Positions 1 to 12,700 of a stretch of DNA of 64,000 nucleotides are shown piece after piece (positions within the stretch are counted from its first letter, which is position 1; every line of letters begins with the position of its first letter). This DNA comes from Melastoma dodecandrum (lineage: Eukaryota > Streptophyta > Magnoliopsida > Myrtales > Melastomataceae), in assembly GCA_029817715.1 (NCBI GenBank), contig JARUPY010000548.1, positions 62,001-126,000 of the forward strand. The letters are read 5' to 3'. Below the pieces are notes generated by a model, which was not told where the DNA came from, ran no database searches, and saw only the letters and a program-made list of their open reading frames with translations. Both the position numbers and the translations under genes were made by a program.

Positions 1-2485
1 CCACCACTTCTTTGTATGCATCAATGTGGTGACAGCTCCAAGGCAAATCTGCATGTTTTCGAAAACATTTCGGAAAGAAATCCCATAACATAGTCGGGGT
101 TGGCTTCTTCACGGACAGGATATCTAACGAACTCTCTTCTTTCACTATCTTCCAGGAATCCTTTTTTATTGGTGACCTCCTTGCAATCTTTGCTCGCATA
201 GGAGGCGTTTTCTTAACAGGCTTAGAAGACTTCTTCCGGCTCCTTTTGTGAGTCACCAAAGTCCAGCCTTCTTCGGTTGATACTTCTTCGGAGCTAATCA
301 CATAACTTGACACTTTGGTCATATATTGTTGCATTATCTCCAGACTTGGTAGACCAATTATCTCAGCAGGATCGATAGTCCCAAATATGATGTTTGGAGT
401 ATCATTGTTTGCGACACTGATCATATTTGAAGGTGCAATATAGGCTCCTAAATCGATCTTGTTGTCGCGCACAAGCTCCATGACCTTTTCCTTGAAGACG
501 AAACATCTCTCAATTGGATGGCCTAAAACACGATGGTACTTGCAGAAGTTGGGATTGTCAGCTAGATTCGCTTGGTTCGGTCGCTTTGATGGCGGAAGCT
601 CGATCATTTTAGAAGACAACAAATAGTCAAATATTTCTGCAACATCTTCATCGGGAAAAGGATATTTCTTATTTTGCCTTTCCTCAAGAGTTGGGCGTTG
701 CCTCTCCATCTTGGGTGCTTCTACAGGTGATTGTCCATTTGCTGAGACTTTTCCTTTTGCAATTGGCACTTTGACAGGAGCAGCATCTATAGTCATTACC
801 TGCTTCTTCATATCCTTGAAAGTAGGCTTGCCCCCAGTTCTGTTTCCTGGTCTTCCTGTCCCTCGTGGTGGCTCAGGTATTGGGATGTTACTTACGTTGG
901 TCCCAACAAAGCTCAACTCCATGTCATGAGCCTTTGTTGCCAACTACTCGAACGATCGTGGTTTGAGCCCTTGCAGAATGTATCGAATCCTCCAGAGCAT
1001 GCCTTGAATGTACATGTCGATAGACGTTTCCTCTGATAGACGATCCCTACAGTTCAAGCTCAGATTCCTCCATCGTTGGATATAGTCAACGACGGGTTCT
1101 TCCTCCCATTGGCGAGTATTAGTTAGCTCAATCATGCTCACCACACGCCGTGTGCTGTAGAAACGATTCAGAAACTCTCTTTCCAATTGTTCCCAACTAT
1201 CAATAGTGCCTGGCTTGAGGTCAATGTACCAGTCAAAAGCGTTTCCCTTCAGAGAGCGAACAAACTGCTTAACCATCCAATCTCCATCCGTGCCTGCATT
1301 GTTGCAAGTTTCAACGAAATGGGCCACATGTTGACGTGGATTACCCTTCCCGTCGAACTGTTGGAAGTATGGAGGCTGATATCCCACAGGCATCTTGAGG
1401 CCTTCAATTCTCCGACTGTAAGGCTTATAATATGCCGAAGATGATGATGATTTTCCTTCAAGCTCGCTCTTCACCGTTTCTTTTATTAATTCCAGCATTG
1501 CTTTCGCTGGAATAGGATCTTCAGCAATGGGCATCTGTTTTGCCGAATCATCAACATTCATGACCGTTTTTCCTTTATCAACTTGGGTGAGCGAACTCTC
1601 CTCCATAGATGTTTTCTCAGCGTCTTTACTCTCCAGCCTTTTGACAATGTAGTCCATTTGCTACTCTCTTTCTTTCATGAAAAGCATCAAAGCATCCACA
1701 GTTTTTGTGAGAGCGGCGACCTGATCTTCAAGTGAAGGAGTATCTGCCATCATCACTGGCATGACTTCGAAGCCTTTAGTTGAATCCTCTTCTGGGGAAG
1801 AATCCAACGGAGAGTCACTTGACGAGATATTTTCAAAATTTCTCTGCGGCATGGGAGACACTAGAACCTTGTTGAAGGGGCTGTCACCGGCAGTTGGTTG
1901 AGATGACTTAGGGAAAATTGCTCTAAGCATTCCCTCTATTTTCTCAGTCTGTTTGCAAGTTTTGGCCACAGATTGGGCATACGTCCACTTTGGAAAGCTT
2001 CCCTGGTTAAGAACATCCTTGTAAGATTGGGAAGCTTTGGGAGAGATGGACCTGAGCATTTCTTCTATCTCCTCAGCTTGTTTGCGTGTTTTAGCCCTTG
2101 ATTCAGCAAAGCTCCATTTTGGAGTGCAGTCTGATGGAGAATCCTCAAGAGGATAGACACTTGATGAGTTGTTGCAGAAATTACCCAAATGAGTTGGTGA
2201 TATGGAACTCTTGCTGAGAATGCTTCTTTCAGTAACCTCCTTGTATGATGGAGGTGATTTTGGAGAGATGGATCTTAGAATCTCTTCCGTCTCCTTATAT
2301 ATGTCAGAAATCGGTCTGGTTTTGGTGAAGTTCCTAGAACCAGGCGATGAAAAGCTTTCAGACGACTGAGAGGGAAAACCAACTGGCTGATTATTCACAG
2401 CATCGATGGAGTTCTTCAGCGTGATCATCTTTGAAGCCATCTGGATACTTAGACGTAAAGAGATGAGAGGTAGAGTTGGTCCCAC
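1..2485 (-). pseudogene. Ty3/gypsy retrotransposon gag region (interrupted, runs off the window)
   Basis: One continuous minus-strand reading frame from an ATG at 2485 to the window edge, broken by two in-frame TAG codons (1661-1663 and 944-946). Both sides of each stop stay in the same frame, so these are point nonsense changes. The first part (about 275 codons) is a serine-rich leader ending in a coiled-coil-like stretch around AALTKTVDAL. The middle is a retrotransposon gag domain (YFQQFDGKGNP, then FVRSLKGNAFDWY, then EREFLNRFYSTRR). Downstream of the second stop is the Cys/His segment FCKYHRVLGHPIERC, typical of this plant gypsy group. Protease, reverse transcriptase and integrase lie beyond the window. 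The element belongs with the primer site and LTR just upstream (2479-3796). Family assignment is from recognised motifs; exact lineage is not determined. Confidence 0.85.
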
Positions 2486-2496
2486 TGGGCGTGCCA
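2479..2496 (-). other. Primer-binding-site-like sequence of the gypsy element
   Basis: On the minus strand the 18 bases TGGCACGCCCAGTGGGAC lie 6 bases after the putative LTR end and just before the gag start. A tRNA-complementary sequence beginning TGG at this place is what LTR elements use to prime minus-strand DNA synthesis. I did not match it to a specific tRNA. Confidence 0.6.
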
Positions 2497-2840
2497 GACA
2501 TTTGTTAGCGCAAAAATCTCACGAGGAAATATCAGCGTACAAATTATCGCATTGAAAATATAGCGGGTTCAATCTCTAGTCACGGACAAAGCACGTGAGT
2601 CCACTGATTCTATACTTGTAAGATATCCGAAATATGGAAGGGTTGATGCTCTGGCGAATATCCGCTGGAGCTTCAGGAAGGTATGTTGATGAAGACGCTG
2701 GAGCGACAGAACTTGATCCGGCGGGTCTTCAGGAGAGGCGAAGATCACCAGGGCTTTATAAGCCTGATCTGGAAAGTCTTCAGGAAATGACACTTGATCT
2801 GGAGTCTTCTGGAAATGGCGAAGAACACCAGGCTGCTGAA

Positions 2841-2979
2841 GCTTGATCTTGATCTTGAGGCTTGATCTCGATCTTCAGGCTTGATCTCGAACCTTCAGGC
2901 TTGATCTCAATCTTCAGGCTTGATCTCGATCTTCAGACTTGATCTCGATCTTCAGACTTGATCTTGAACCTTGATCTTG
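2841..2979. repeat. Minisatellite inside the gypsy LTR
   Basis: About six to seven tandem copies of a roughly 20-bp unit (core CTTGATCTCGATCTTCAGG) with point changes (GAACCTTCAGG, CAATCTTCAGG). It sits in the transcribed (R/U5) part of the LTR. It explains the apparent small ORFs in this stretch, which I do not regard as genes. Confidence 0.85.
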
Positions 2980-3400
2980 GCAGCACTGCGTCGATCGGGT
3001 GAGGAAAATATGCTCGAGAACTTCCCTATCGAAGGAGCTCCTCACTCTTCAAGTCGTCGAGGCCTGTGGATTTGATCCAACAGAACTTAAGGGAGATGTT
3101 GTCGACAGAGGAATATAGTCGCCGTCGAAGAATATAATATCCGAAAATATAGCTCGGAAAAGATATTGTTGTGTATAGAATATGACCGCCGGAAAAGTAT
3201 ACCCGCAAGAGGGGGCCTTCGGAGATAAACCCGCAAGAGGGGCCTTCGCAGCGCCGCACCCACAGAAGGGTCTTCGCCGCGCCGCCCACTGAGGGGTCTT
3301 CAAAAAATAACTAGAATCTCTTTATAACCCAATGGGGCTTAAGAGAATAAGAGAGAAGAGAGAATTTTTTTTGTGTCTTCATGAGGGGGGTGAGACTCCC

Positions 3401-3408
3401 TTTATATA
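3401..3408 (-). promoter_or_regulatory. TATA box of the gypsy LTR promoter
   Basis: TATATAAA on the minus strand, in CCTATATAAAGGGAG, inside the LTR and pointing toward gag. It would place the transcript start near 3370, with R/U5 running down to 2503. Confidence 0.5.
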
Positions 3409-3819
3409 GGAGTTGAAGGACCCTTGGGTGCCCTCTCTTTCCGATGTGGGACAAAGAGTCTGGGCTTAAAGGCCATATTGGGCCGACATTTGGATTGGAC
3501 CGAAGTTTGAATGGGCCGATATATGGGCTAAGCCCAGATCATTTTATAATTGGATTAGGCTTAATTGGGCTAGCATATGGGCTGAGCCATAATTTTAAAA
3601 CCCAATAATAAATGGGTTGGGCTTGAACTTTTTTATAATATCAGGCCCGTGTATTATATTTACACTGAGATATAAGTGCAAAATATTTCACATCGTGATG
3701 TCTTATAATATAAAGACAATCAATCATATTCAGCCATAATATATGGTTTGGGCCGAATGACATTATTTTGACATCAATAAAATTTCAATGTCTACAATAG
3801 TCATAATTAAGTGTTAGAT

Positions 3820-4756
3820 TGTTAGAATTCTCGGACCGACACATTCCTCGAGTCTAGTAGAAATAGTTCGCTTGACTTATATACTCGCTTCTAGATTTTC
3901 GAGGCGAAACTGAGTCCCTTTAATTTAACAGCGACGTAAAGTAAATTGAGTCCTATTTGATTTGCTTCGTGAGCAATCTTATTTGAAAATAAAAGTTGGA
4001 CGTATTAATAGGAAGTGGAATCTTATTCTCCAAATGCCCAAATCGAATCAAATAAGCCCTAATTGCGGTTTGAGCATTTGGGAAAGAATGAAAAGTGAGT
4101 TTCCAACCAAGACAAGAGGACTACAATGTGCATATCTTAAAATAAGAGTCGCTGAATCATTTCGTTGTTAATCAATTGGTAGAACATGTAATATGTTACT
4201 TTGTTCCAACCACCTTCTCTTCTCCCCCCCTTTTATAAGAAAAGTCACAAAAGTATGTGAACATTATGGAGTATGATATGTATGAAGGCTTAGGCGGGGT
4301 TCATTTTCTGTTTTTCGTTTTCTTTTTGACAACAGGAAACAAAAACTGGAAATCCAAAAAATTGTTTTTCAAAAAAACTCAACAATAGTATCCAAGTGCA
4401 CTACTCTAGACAGAAGGTCTCAAGTCAGGAGATTGATCAGTCACGTACTTGTTCGAGAAGAGAAGTGACCAATGACGCTTAACATGTGGTATTTCTATAA
4501 AGGGGTCGTGTCTAAAGTACTCTAAACTTGGGCACCCCAAAGTATAACTTAGACATCCATCCATCGGTCTAACTTGACTTAAATTATACTCGATATTGAT
4601 TCTGCATGTTCCCTCTAAACATCTATTCAATCAATGACAATTTTAGATTAACAAATAATCAATCTACATAAATTAATTACGAACAAGAATACTTGCTATT
4701 ACTAAGAACTATTCACGTAATTATAAAGTGGCTTGGCATATGTCCAAACACTAACA
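3820..4756 (-). repeat. Solo-like copia LTR, diverged
   Basis: On the minus strand this starts TGTTAGTGTTTGGACATATG and ends GAATTCTAACA. Those termini match the LTR of the copia element at 51.0-59.3 kb (TGTTAGTGTGTG... to ...GAATTCTAACA). The best-conserved block is 4390-4640, which shares the run from AGATGTTTAGAGG to CTTGAGACCTTC. No internal coding region follows on either side, so it is most likely a solo LTR left by recombination. No clean 5-bp target duplication is visible (TAGAT against GATGT). The middle (3900-4380) is too diverged to align by eye. Confidence 0.6.
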
Positions 4757-4796
4757 GATGTGGCATCAATTCTGCGTCCAAGCAAAGCAAGAAACC

Positions 4797-5703
4797 ATGA
4801 GACCTGCTAACATCTTCCCCCGCCTCCTCCTACAATTGGTCCCGTTCCCTGACTTCTCCAGGAGCCAACCTTCTCCTCACGTATTCACCAAGTACATCGG
4901 AGTCAAGTTCAATGCGTCCACTTCTCCGACGTCCCAATCAACTCCGGCGTCGACTTCATCTTCATCCTCACTTTCGCCATCGACTACGATTCATCCACCT
5001 CCCCGCGTACCCCGACCGACGGTAACTTCAATGCATACTGGGATTCCTCCAACCTCGGCCCCTCCGACGTCTGTGCGATCAAGTCCCAGTTCCCGAACGT
5101 CCGGGTGGCCGTGAGCCTGGGTGGAGCCACCGTGGGCGGCCAGCCGGCGTACTTCAGCCCATCCGACGTCGACTCGTGGGTGACGAACACGGTCTCTTCC
5201 CTCACGTCCATCATCCAGCAGTACGACCCCGATGGTCTTGACATCGACTACGAGTGCTTCGCCTCCTCCGGAGACCCCGACACGTCTCCTCGTGTATCAG
5301 CCAGGTCGTAACCACCCTCAAGAACAATCGGGTCATATCCTTCGAGTCCATAGCCCCCTTCAACGACAGTGATGTCCAGAGCCACTACCAGTACCTGTGG
5401 GGGAACTACGGGTCGGTCATCGATTACATCCACTTCCAGTTTTACGTTTATGACAGCTCCACGACCGAGTCCCAGTTCCTGGACTACTACAACACGCAGC
5501 AGGGGAACTATCCCTGTGGGACGGTGCTGGTGAGCATGAACACGGCATCGGATGCGGGAGGGCTGAGCCCGGCGAACGGGTTCTTCGACGTGTGCAGCAA
5601 CCTCCAGAACCAGGGGATGTTGAACGGGATATTCATATGGTCGGAGGATGATTCGCTGGCGAATGGATTCGAGGACGAGACTCAGGCTCAATATCCAGGC
5701 TGA
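4797..5703 (+). pseudogene. GH18 (bulb/hevamine-type) chitinase-like gene with two frameshifts
   Basis: Family 18 glycosyl hydrolase of the chitinase-2/bulb-chitinase group, which normally cleaves chitin beta-1,4 bonds in secreted or vacuolar compartments. Visible in order: N-terminal hydrophobic stretch from ATG 4797, [37 protein letters not shown], the intact catalytic DGLDIDYE signature (5232-5255), ISFESIAPF, YIHFQFYVYD, GIFIWSEDDS. Two shifts break it: one base missing after KFN near 4913, and one base missing near 5286. Each restores homology in a neighbouring frame. No intron is visible. Expected full length is about 290-300 residues, so nearly the whole gene is present. It could be a pseudogene or an intact gene with two assembly indels; the retained catalytic site leaves this open. 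Confidence 0.85.
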
Positions 5704-5868
5704 CTGGTTCGAGCTAAGGAAGACAACCCCCTAAAACGTGTTCGTTATGTTATGTCAATTAAGGGGATTTCTGTATCCGTAACAACATGCATGAATGAAA
5801 TGGTCGATGGATATCTGAAGAAATTATATTTTATATAAATAAAATAAAATTTCTCATTTTGTCGTAAA

Positions 5869-5941
5869 TCCGTTGTAGTCTAGTTGGTTAGGATATTCGG
5901 CTCTCACCCGAAAGACCCGGGTTCAAGTCCCGGCAACGGAA
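5869..5941 (+). tRNA. trnE-CUC: tRNA-Glu (CTC)
   Basis: A 73-base cloverleaf. The acceptor stem TCCGTTG pairs with CAACGGA, the D-arm is TAGTCTAGTTGG, the anticodon stem TTCGG/CCGAA encloses loop CTCTCAC (anticodon CTC), and the T-arm is GGGTTCAAGTCCC. The anticodon stem's outer pair is T-A where plant tRNA-Glu usually has C-G, with both sides changed, so pairing is kept. A T-run (5951-5955) follows as a Pol III terminator. No intron. Confidence 0.96.
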
Positions 5942-6100
5942 TACTTCAACCTTTTTACACAACCACACAACCTTTTTTGCTGGCACATAAGTATATAGAA
6001 TGTAACCTCCCTTTCGAGTCTCATGTTAAAATACTCTCAAGTCAGTCTTCCCTCTTACCGGCAAGAATATTTCACAAAACAAGCAACAAGGAATACGGGT
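5942..6100. other. Short spacer and 3' flank of the EER5 relative
   Basis: Contains the Pol III T-run after the tRNA and the presumed 3' UTR of the minus-strand gene. Nothing else recognised. Confidence 0.4.
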
Positions 6101-9100
6101 TTACTGTTGCGACGAATCCACTGGCTTTCCGGTGAGCCTCGGGAAGGGGTCTTGCTTGCTCAGAACCACGAACTTGCTCTTGTGGGCAAAGTATCCGTTC
6201 ACGAGGTTCCTGTGTATCAAGATGGCCACTATGCACTCCACCTGTAACCATGTATCGCCATAAGGCAGATGAGTTTGGGTCCAAGCCGATCGAGCATGAA
6301 GGACGGCCTGGGAAATGGACACGATGAAGCTTGCATTAGAGGGTACCTCATCCAGGTCCATATCAAAAATCTCAAGCCACCTCAAAGCTTTGATGATAAC
6401 TTCCAGCTTCAACTGGTGGGCCCTCCCGGTTTCTCTCAGCTTTCGGATATGTAGCTGCTCCAATGGAGACAGGTGAACAAAACAACTGGCATGATTATAT
6501 TGTTATTCCCCAGACTACTGTTACCACGGCGTGAAGAAAGCCTTAAACAGTCTTTGATAAACCTGTAGTTCTAGCTTCTCCAGGACAAGGTATACACCGG
6601 ACCTGAGGAACCTGACAGCAGAAAGATGAAAGGGTGAGGCTCTACATTCAATAAAAGGTAAATTATGGTGTTCAAAAGACTGTTTATGATAGACTGAGTG
6701 ATCGACACCTGTCTTCATTTTCTTCCAGGGCATTTCTAAGAAGTCGAAGGTCGCCCCTTTGAAGGGATTGGATAACCTCCCTGTACTGAAAAAGTATACT
6801 TGTGTCATTCGGAAATCAAGTGCAGGACCACACGCAGCTGAAAGCAAACTATGAAAAGACAAAATTCAGGTAAAACAATTATCCCTGAAACGAATAATCA
6901 AGACTACCGCTTATTATTTAATGTACTATGCCACCTTAACAAGATTTTTTATATACAGATACAGATATGTATTACTTGCAAGAAATGTAAGATAATACCT
7001 CAACCAAGTTATACTTCTCCAAGAGCCAATCTCTCGGTAAAATTCCTAGAGCCTTACTGGTATTAGATATTTTAGAATCATACTGTTCAGATTGAAATAC
7101 GAGGTATGTGTAGATTAATAAGTAAAACTGTTTAATTGAAGACATGAAAGATTAAAATAAGATTAATCTCTATGAAGCATTACCACCAAAAAAACTCTAA
7201 TGATGGTTTGCTCTTCAAACATGTTACACGGAAGATCTTTTATCTTTTACTTTTCCTTGAGTATGTCAATACTCGTCTTTCTTTGCTTATGGAAATTATG
7301 CAAATTGAACTGAAAGAAGTTCTAGCGCACCAGGAAATAGTTTCTTGAAAGTTGGAAACTGTTACTTGATCATTTCATGTAAACAATGATGCAGCAAGTC
7401 AATGCAGGTTGAACCATAAGATTGTTTAACCACAGATTACTAAAAACGAACAAAACACCTTGATCGGAAATTGCTTTATATTCCAGTCTCAGAATCTAGA
7501 AGTCAACAGAAGGAAAAGAAAAAATAACTTCAGCAAGCACACCTCAACCAAACCTTATATTTGCTTCATTACGTGGGTTGCAATGCTTCAAGGCATAAGT
7601 CAATTTGTGGTCAGCCTGTCAGATTACAAAGGATTTATAACTCAGAATCGGTGTCACTGTGATAGAAGATCATTTGTATTAAAAAGAGAAATGCAACAGT
7701 CATTGCAAACCAAATAATGTCCGAACAAGATTGCAGGGCAATAGCATGAGTAACATAACAATAGGCTCGACCTCACAACATATTGACACCATTCAGAGCA
7801 CTATTTCTAATACTGGATCAAAGCAGAATAGAACCATAATTAAAAACAAATCCCCCAGTTCAAAGTCAGATGAAAACATGATGGTAGCACCAAGTCACCA
7901 AATTTCATGGGCATAAAATGAAAAATGCCAAATAGGGAATTGGAGACCAAGAGGATGATTTCTTACTGCAGGAAACTTCTCATTGAAAACTTCCAAACGT
8001 CCAGTGTAGTACATATATGTCACCTGCCAGTTTTCAAAAAACAATCGAGCAATCAATCTGAATGACACTTAGGCATAATATGACAGTCAAGCGATATGCC
8101 AAACAGAGTTAAGAAAGATGTTACTTTGTCTCTATTAGGAAATTCTTCAAAATCAATATCCGCGCTGTCTCAATACTTCTTATCACACTACGACAAAGGT
8201 GAACGGTACCAAGCTGCGACGGAAGACAAAATGAGACATATCAGCAAAGCCACCGACGAATGAATTCATGATTGAATGCATCACTAATAAACAATGTGAT
8301 ACAAAAATAAAAAACCAATTTTCCCTGTCGACAAAAGCTCTGGACACTCACTTCCAATAGAAGAAGCCATTGCCATCGGCACATTCTTAAGACAAGATGT
8401 AAAAAGAACACTACCTTGAAATAGATCTTGAACAGCTGGCACGTCACATACAATGCGCCTACACGCTTTGGACCTTTTCCCTTCAAGAAAAAGAATGCCA
8501 TCAGTAGATAATTAGCATTTTAATTATACAAAGGAAAAAGTAGATCAAAATCCATTGTTTCAAAAAACTGCAGAGAGACAGAGCCACGTACAGCAAGGAC
8601 ACCAAAAACTTTCATGAGAAAGGAACCAGCAGCCTTCAATTTCTCTGGCGACTTCCCCTCAGATGACAATTTTGTATCAGCCTAAATCAAATCCCAGCTA
8701 ACAAATCACCGGAAAAAGATCGAATGCATGTCTCATCTCATTACGCTATAATCCTTGTGACATAGGAAAAAAATTGATGCACAAATCACGTTAATAAGCC
8801 TCCTGCTCGGTGTATTTTTGTTTCATGCGTTTATCCAGAGTAATAAGGGATATATATTCACTATAGTCGACAATCTAAAGCACATAATATACAGCATGAC
8901 TTGCTCAACCCACTGTAATGCGATTGCTTTCATTCGGCAACTCATCTCTCCAAACAGACCGGCTGAAACAAAGAATTGCCAGAAAAACAAGCACCAATCA
9001 TTCACCACTAAGCGTAAATAATCAATCACATACCCACTCAGCAAGAACTCTAATCTCGTAAGCCACAACATATATGGCACCCAACGCCCAGGCTGAATCC

Positions 9101-9177
9101 CAGTTCCTAAACTCCTGCACAAAAGCACTACATCCACAATACACCCAATCATTTGTCCTTATCCATAACTGGAAATG

Positions 9178-9779
9178 TGATGCGTTTGCTTCACACCCCG
9201 GCCTCAGTTCACACACCACAAGCAGCAAACACCAGATAAACACTCAACAGCAACACAATAACAGACCACCCAACCAACCACCTCAGATTACCACTCAACC
9301 ACCCATTTCAGCCACCGATCATACACAAGCGACGCACCCACGCCCCGATAGCCCAATCCCCTTCAAGTTTGACCACAAACGCATTCTCCAGCCACCATCG
9401 CCACCACCTCCCTTTTCATCGTATTTCTAACTGATTTTCCCGATTGCCAGCACCCCCTTAAGTAGCTCTTAAGCTTGGGTCGGGTTGCACTGATGGCAAT
9501 CATGTTGGGTTGGGTCTGGGCTTAACCCAACACGGCCCACACCCCAACCATTGACCAGCCCACCTGGTCATTTATTCCTATTGACAGACTATTTACAAGC
9601 CAACGGTTATAAGCCAACGGCTCCATGAGTTCAACGGTTAATTCTTCATTTCCCCCTTGCCATCTGCCCTCTCCACGCCTTCCCCTTCTGCCCTCTCCAC
9701 AATCCACCAGCTGCTGCTTCCCTCTTCTCCCTTCCGCCTCTTACCAGCAGCTCCGCTCCTCTCATGTCTTCTTGCATCA
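9178..9779 (-). repeat. 3' LTR of the chromovirus element
   Basis: 602 bp copy of the 14242-14843 LTR. The polyprotein stop codon TGA is formed by the first three bases of this LTR (9777-9779), and the purine-rich tract GAGGGGAGGGACT lies immediately upstream on the minus strand. Confidence 0.95.
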
Positions 9780-12700
9780 AGTCCCTCCCCTCAAACCACA
9801 CTTGTCCTCAAGTGTGTGGTTAGGGAAGCGGTCCTCCATATCAAACAAGAATTCCCAAGTTGCATCTTCTTCCTGCTCGCCTTCCCACTGTATTAAGACC
9901 TTCGTAGCAGCCCTGCTCCCTCTCTTAACCATCTGTCTTGCCAATATAGCGATCGGTTTCTTCACTAACCCATGGCAGAATGCAGGGAGCTGAGGCGAGA
10001 CTCTTGTCATATCAGGCACGCTCCTCCGAAGGCGCGAAACATGGAAGGTCGGATGGACAACAGATCCTGGAGGTAGTTCCAGGCGGTAGGCGACCTTGCC
10101 AATGCGGTCGATCACCTTGTATGGGCCGTAAAACAGGGGAGAGAGCTTATGGTAATGCCTCCGACTCACCGAGTGCTGCTTATACGGTTGTAGCTTCACG
10201 AAAACCCAATCTCCCACCGAGAACTCCCTGTCAGAACGGTGCTTATCTGCCAACTGCTTCATGCGATGCTGAGCACGATCTAAATGGAATCGTAGCAATT
10301 TGATCATGTCCTCTTTGCTCCTTAGCTCCTGGTCAACCTGCGGGTTCATGGAAGTGTGCGGAATGTACGGCAAATGGATTGGAGGAGGATACCCGTAAAG
10401 AGCTTCGAACGGGCTCATGCGGATGGATGAATGATGAGTGCTGTTGTACCAAAATTCCGCCAACGTCAGCCACCTCATCCAATCCTTCGGACAATCTCCT
10501 GTCATACAGCGAAGGTATGTTTCCAAGCAACGATTAACCACTTATGTCTGTCCGTCGCTTTGCGGATGGTAAGCAGTTGACATATGTAATTCTATTCCCT
10601 GCAAGGTCATCAGCTCCTTCCAGAAATGACTCAAGAAGATAGAGTCACGATCGCTCACCACTGTCGAGGGTAACCCATGCAACTTGTACACATGATCCAT
10701 GAAAATCCGAGCTACCCCTTTGGCTGAGTACGGATGGCGGAGAGGCATGAAGTGAGCGTATTTGCTCAAACGATCCACTACCACCAGTATACTATCCATT
10801 CCTTGTGAGAGAGGAAGACCATCGATGAAATCCATAGATATTTCCTGCCACAAGCCATCTGGGATCGGTAGAGGCTGCAACAGCCCTGGAGACGCCGCAT
10901 TATCAGGTTTACAACGCAAGCAGACCCCACAGCGACTGATAAACCTTCGAACATCCCTTGCTAGTCCCCTCCAATCGAACAGTCTCCTGATCCTCATGTA
11001 CGTGGCCTGAATTCCTGAATGCCCACCCATGGCGCTGCTGTGAAAGAGTCGTATGATTCTCTCTTTAAGGTCAGTCACATTACCCACTACCAATCTCGAT
11101 CCCTTTTTTAACAGCCCTTGGTGCCACCGATACTTAGTAATGATGAGGGTCCCTTCCTTGAGGCCATCTATTATCCCTATCAACCGATCCTCCGCCTTCC
11201 AACTGTCTTTAATCTCGACAAGCAAGGTTGGAGAGTACTCTTGAACAGTGAGGGCTAATAACTCCGCTCCTTGCAGCCGGGAGAGCGCATCCGCCGCTGA
11301 GTTTTCTTTACCCTTCTTGTATAAAATTTCATAATCGTATCCCATTAGTTTGGTCAACCAACGGAATTGGCATTCTGTATGTAACCTCTGCTCCAATAGG
11401 TATTTGAGACTCCGATGGTCTGTCCGAATAACAAAGTGGCGACCAATTAAGTAATGGTGTCATTTTCTTACCGCATACACTATGGAGAGCATTTCCTTCT
11501 CGTACACCGACAACCCGTGGTGCTGTTTTGCTAACTGCTTACTCACATACGCCAAGGGGTGCTCCTTTTGCATCAACACTGCGCCTATACCAAAATCGCA
11601 TGCATCTGTTTCTATCACAAATTCCTCATTATAATCTGGTAAAGCTAAGACTGGTGCGGAGCTCAAGAGCCGCTTCAACTCATCAAAAGAAGCCTGTGAT
11701 GCCTCTGTCCATTTAAACGAATCCTTCTTCAGCAAGTCTGTCAGAGGTCTACTCACAATGCCATACCCCTTGATGAATCTCCGATAATATCCACTCAACC
11801 CCAAGAATCCGCGTAACTGCTTCACTGTTTTCGGCACCGGCCAATTGCGGACAGCCTCGATCTTGGTTGGATCAGTCATTACTCCCCTCGCATCTATGAA
11901 ATGTCCAAGATACTCCACCCGCGGGCTCCCAAAAACACACTTGGACTTTTTAGCGAATAGTGTCTGTTCCCTCAATATGGATAGCGTCGCCTTCAGGTGT
12001 TGGACATGCTCGATTCGCGACTTGCTGTAAATTAATATGTCATCAAAGAAAACAAGGATGAACTTACGGAGATACGGCCGGAAAATCGAATTCATGAGTC
12101 CTTGGAAGGTGGAAGGTGCATTCGTAAGGCCGAAAGGCATCACGAGGAACTCATAATGGCCGTCGTGTGTCCGAAAGGCGGTCTTATGAACATCCTCGGG
12201 TCTCATTCGGATCTGGTGGTACCCGGCCCTGAGATCGATCTTAGAGAAGATGGTTGCACCGCATAGCTCATCTAATAATTCCTCGATTATGGGAATCGGA
12301 TACTTGTCTTTCACCGTTTGACTATTCAACTCCCGATAATCCACACACATCCTCCACGTGCCGTCTTTTTTCTTGACCAGGACCACGGGTGAGGAGAAAG
12401 AACTCCTACTCGGCTGAATGACCCCCGCTGCCATCAGCTCACGAACCATTCCCTCAATGATGTCTTTTTGATGGGCTGAATGTCGATAAGGTCTCATACT
12501 CACCCCTAGCACTCCGTCCTTCAACTGAATAGTGTGGTCATGCCCCCTAAAGGGCGGAAGTCCCTCTGGTTCTCGAAAAACATCCTGGTAAGAGAGTATC
12601 ACCTCCTCTACCTCAGGTTCCTTCTCCTTCTTTTCTAATGTCTGACACATTAACGCAGGCCCGGTCCTGTCCTCATGTGTAATTTCCAACCAATAACAGA

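Larger units (their letters stand above)
2503..3796 (-). repeat. 5' LTR of the minus-strand gypsy element
   Basis: The LTR reads TGTAGAC... to ...CTAACA on the minus strand (1294 bp), giving short TGT/ACA inverted ends. Its low end abuts the primer site and gag. It contains a minus-strand TATA box (3401-3408) and a 20-bp minisatellite (2841-2979). The partner 3' LTR is outside the window, so the high-coordinate boundary is inferred from the TG terminus only. Confidence 0.6.

Noticed and set aside
5248..5691. Minus-strand open frame of 147 codons
   Set aside because: It is the antisense of the chitinase; GC-rich codons keep the opposite strand open.
9625..9993. Plus-strand open frames of about 80-120 codons
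   Set aside because: They are antisense to the chromovirus LTR and polyprotein, and the same frames recur in the other LTR at 14689-15086.
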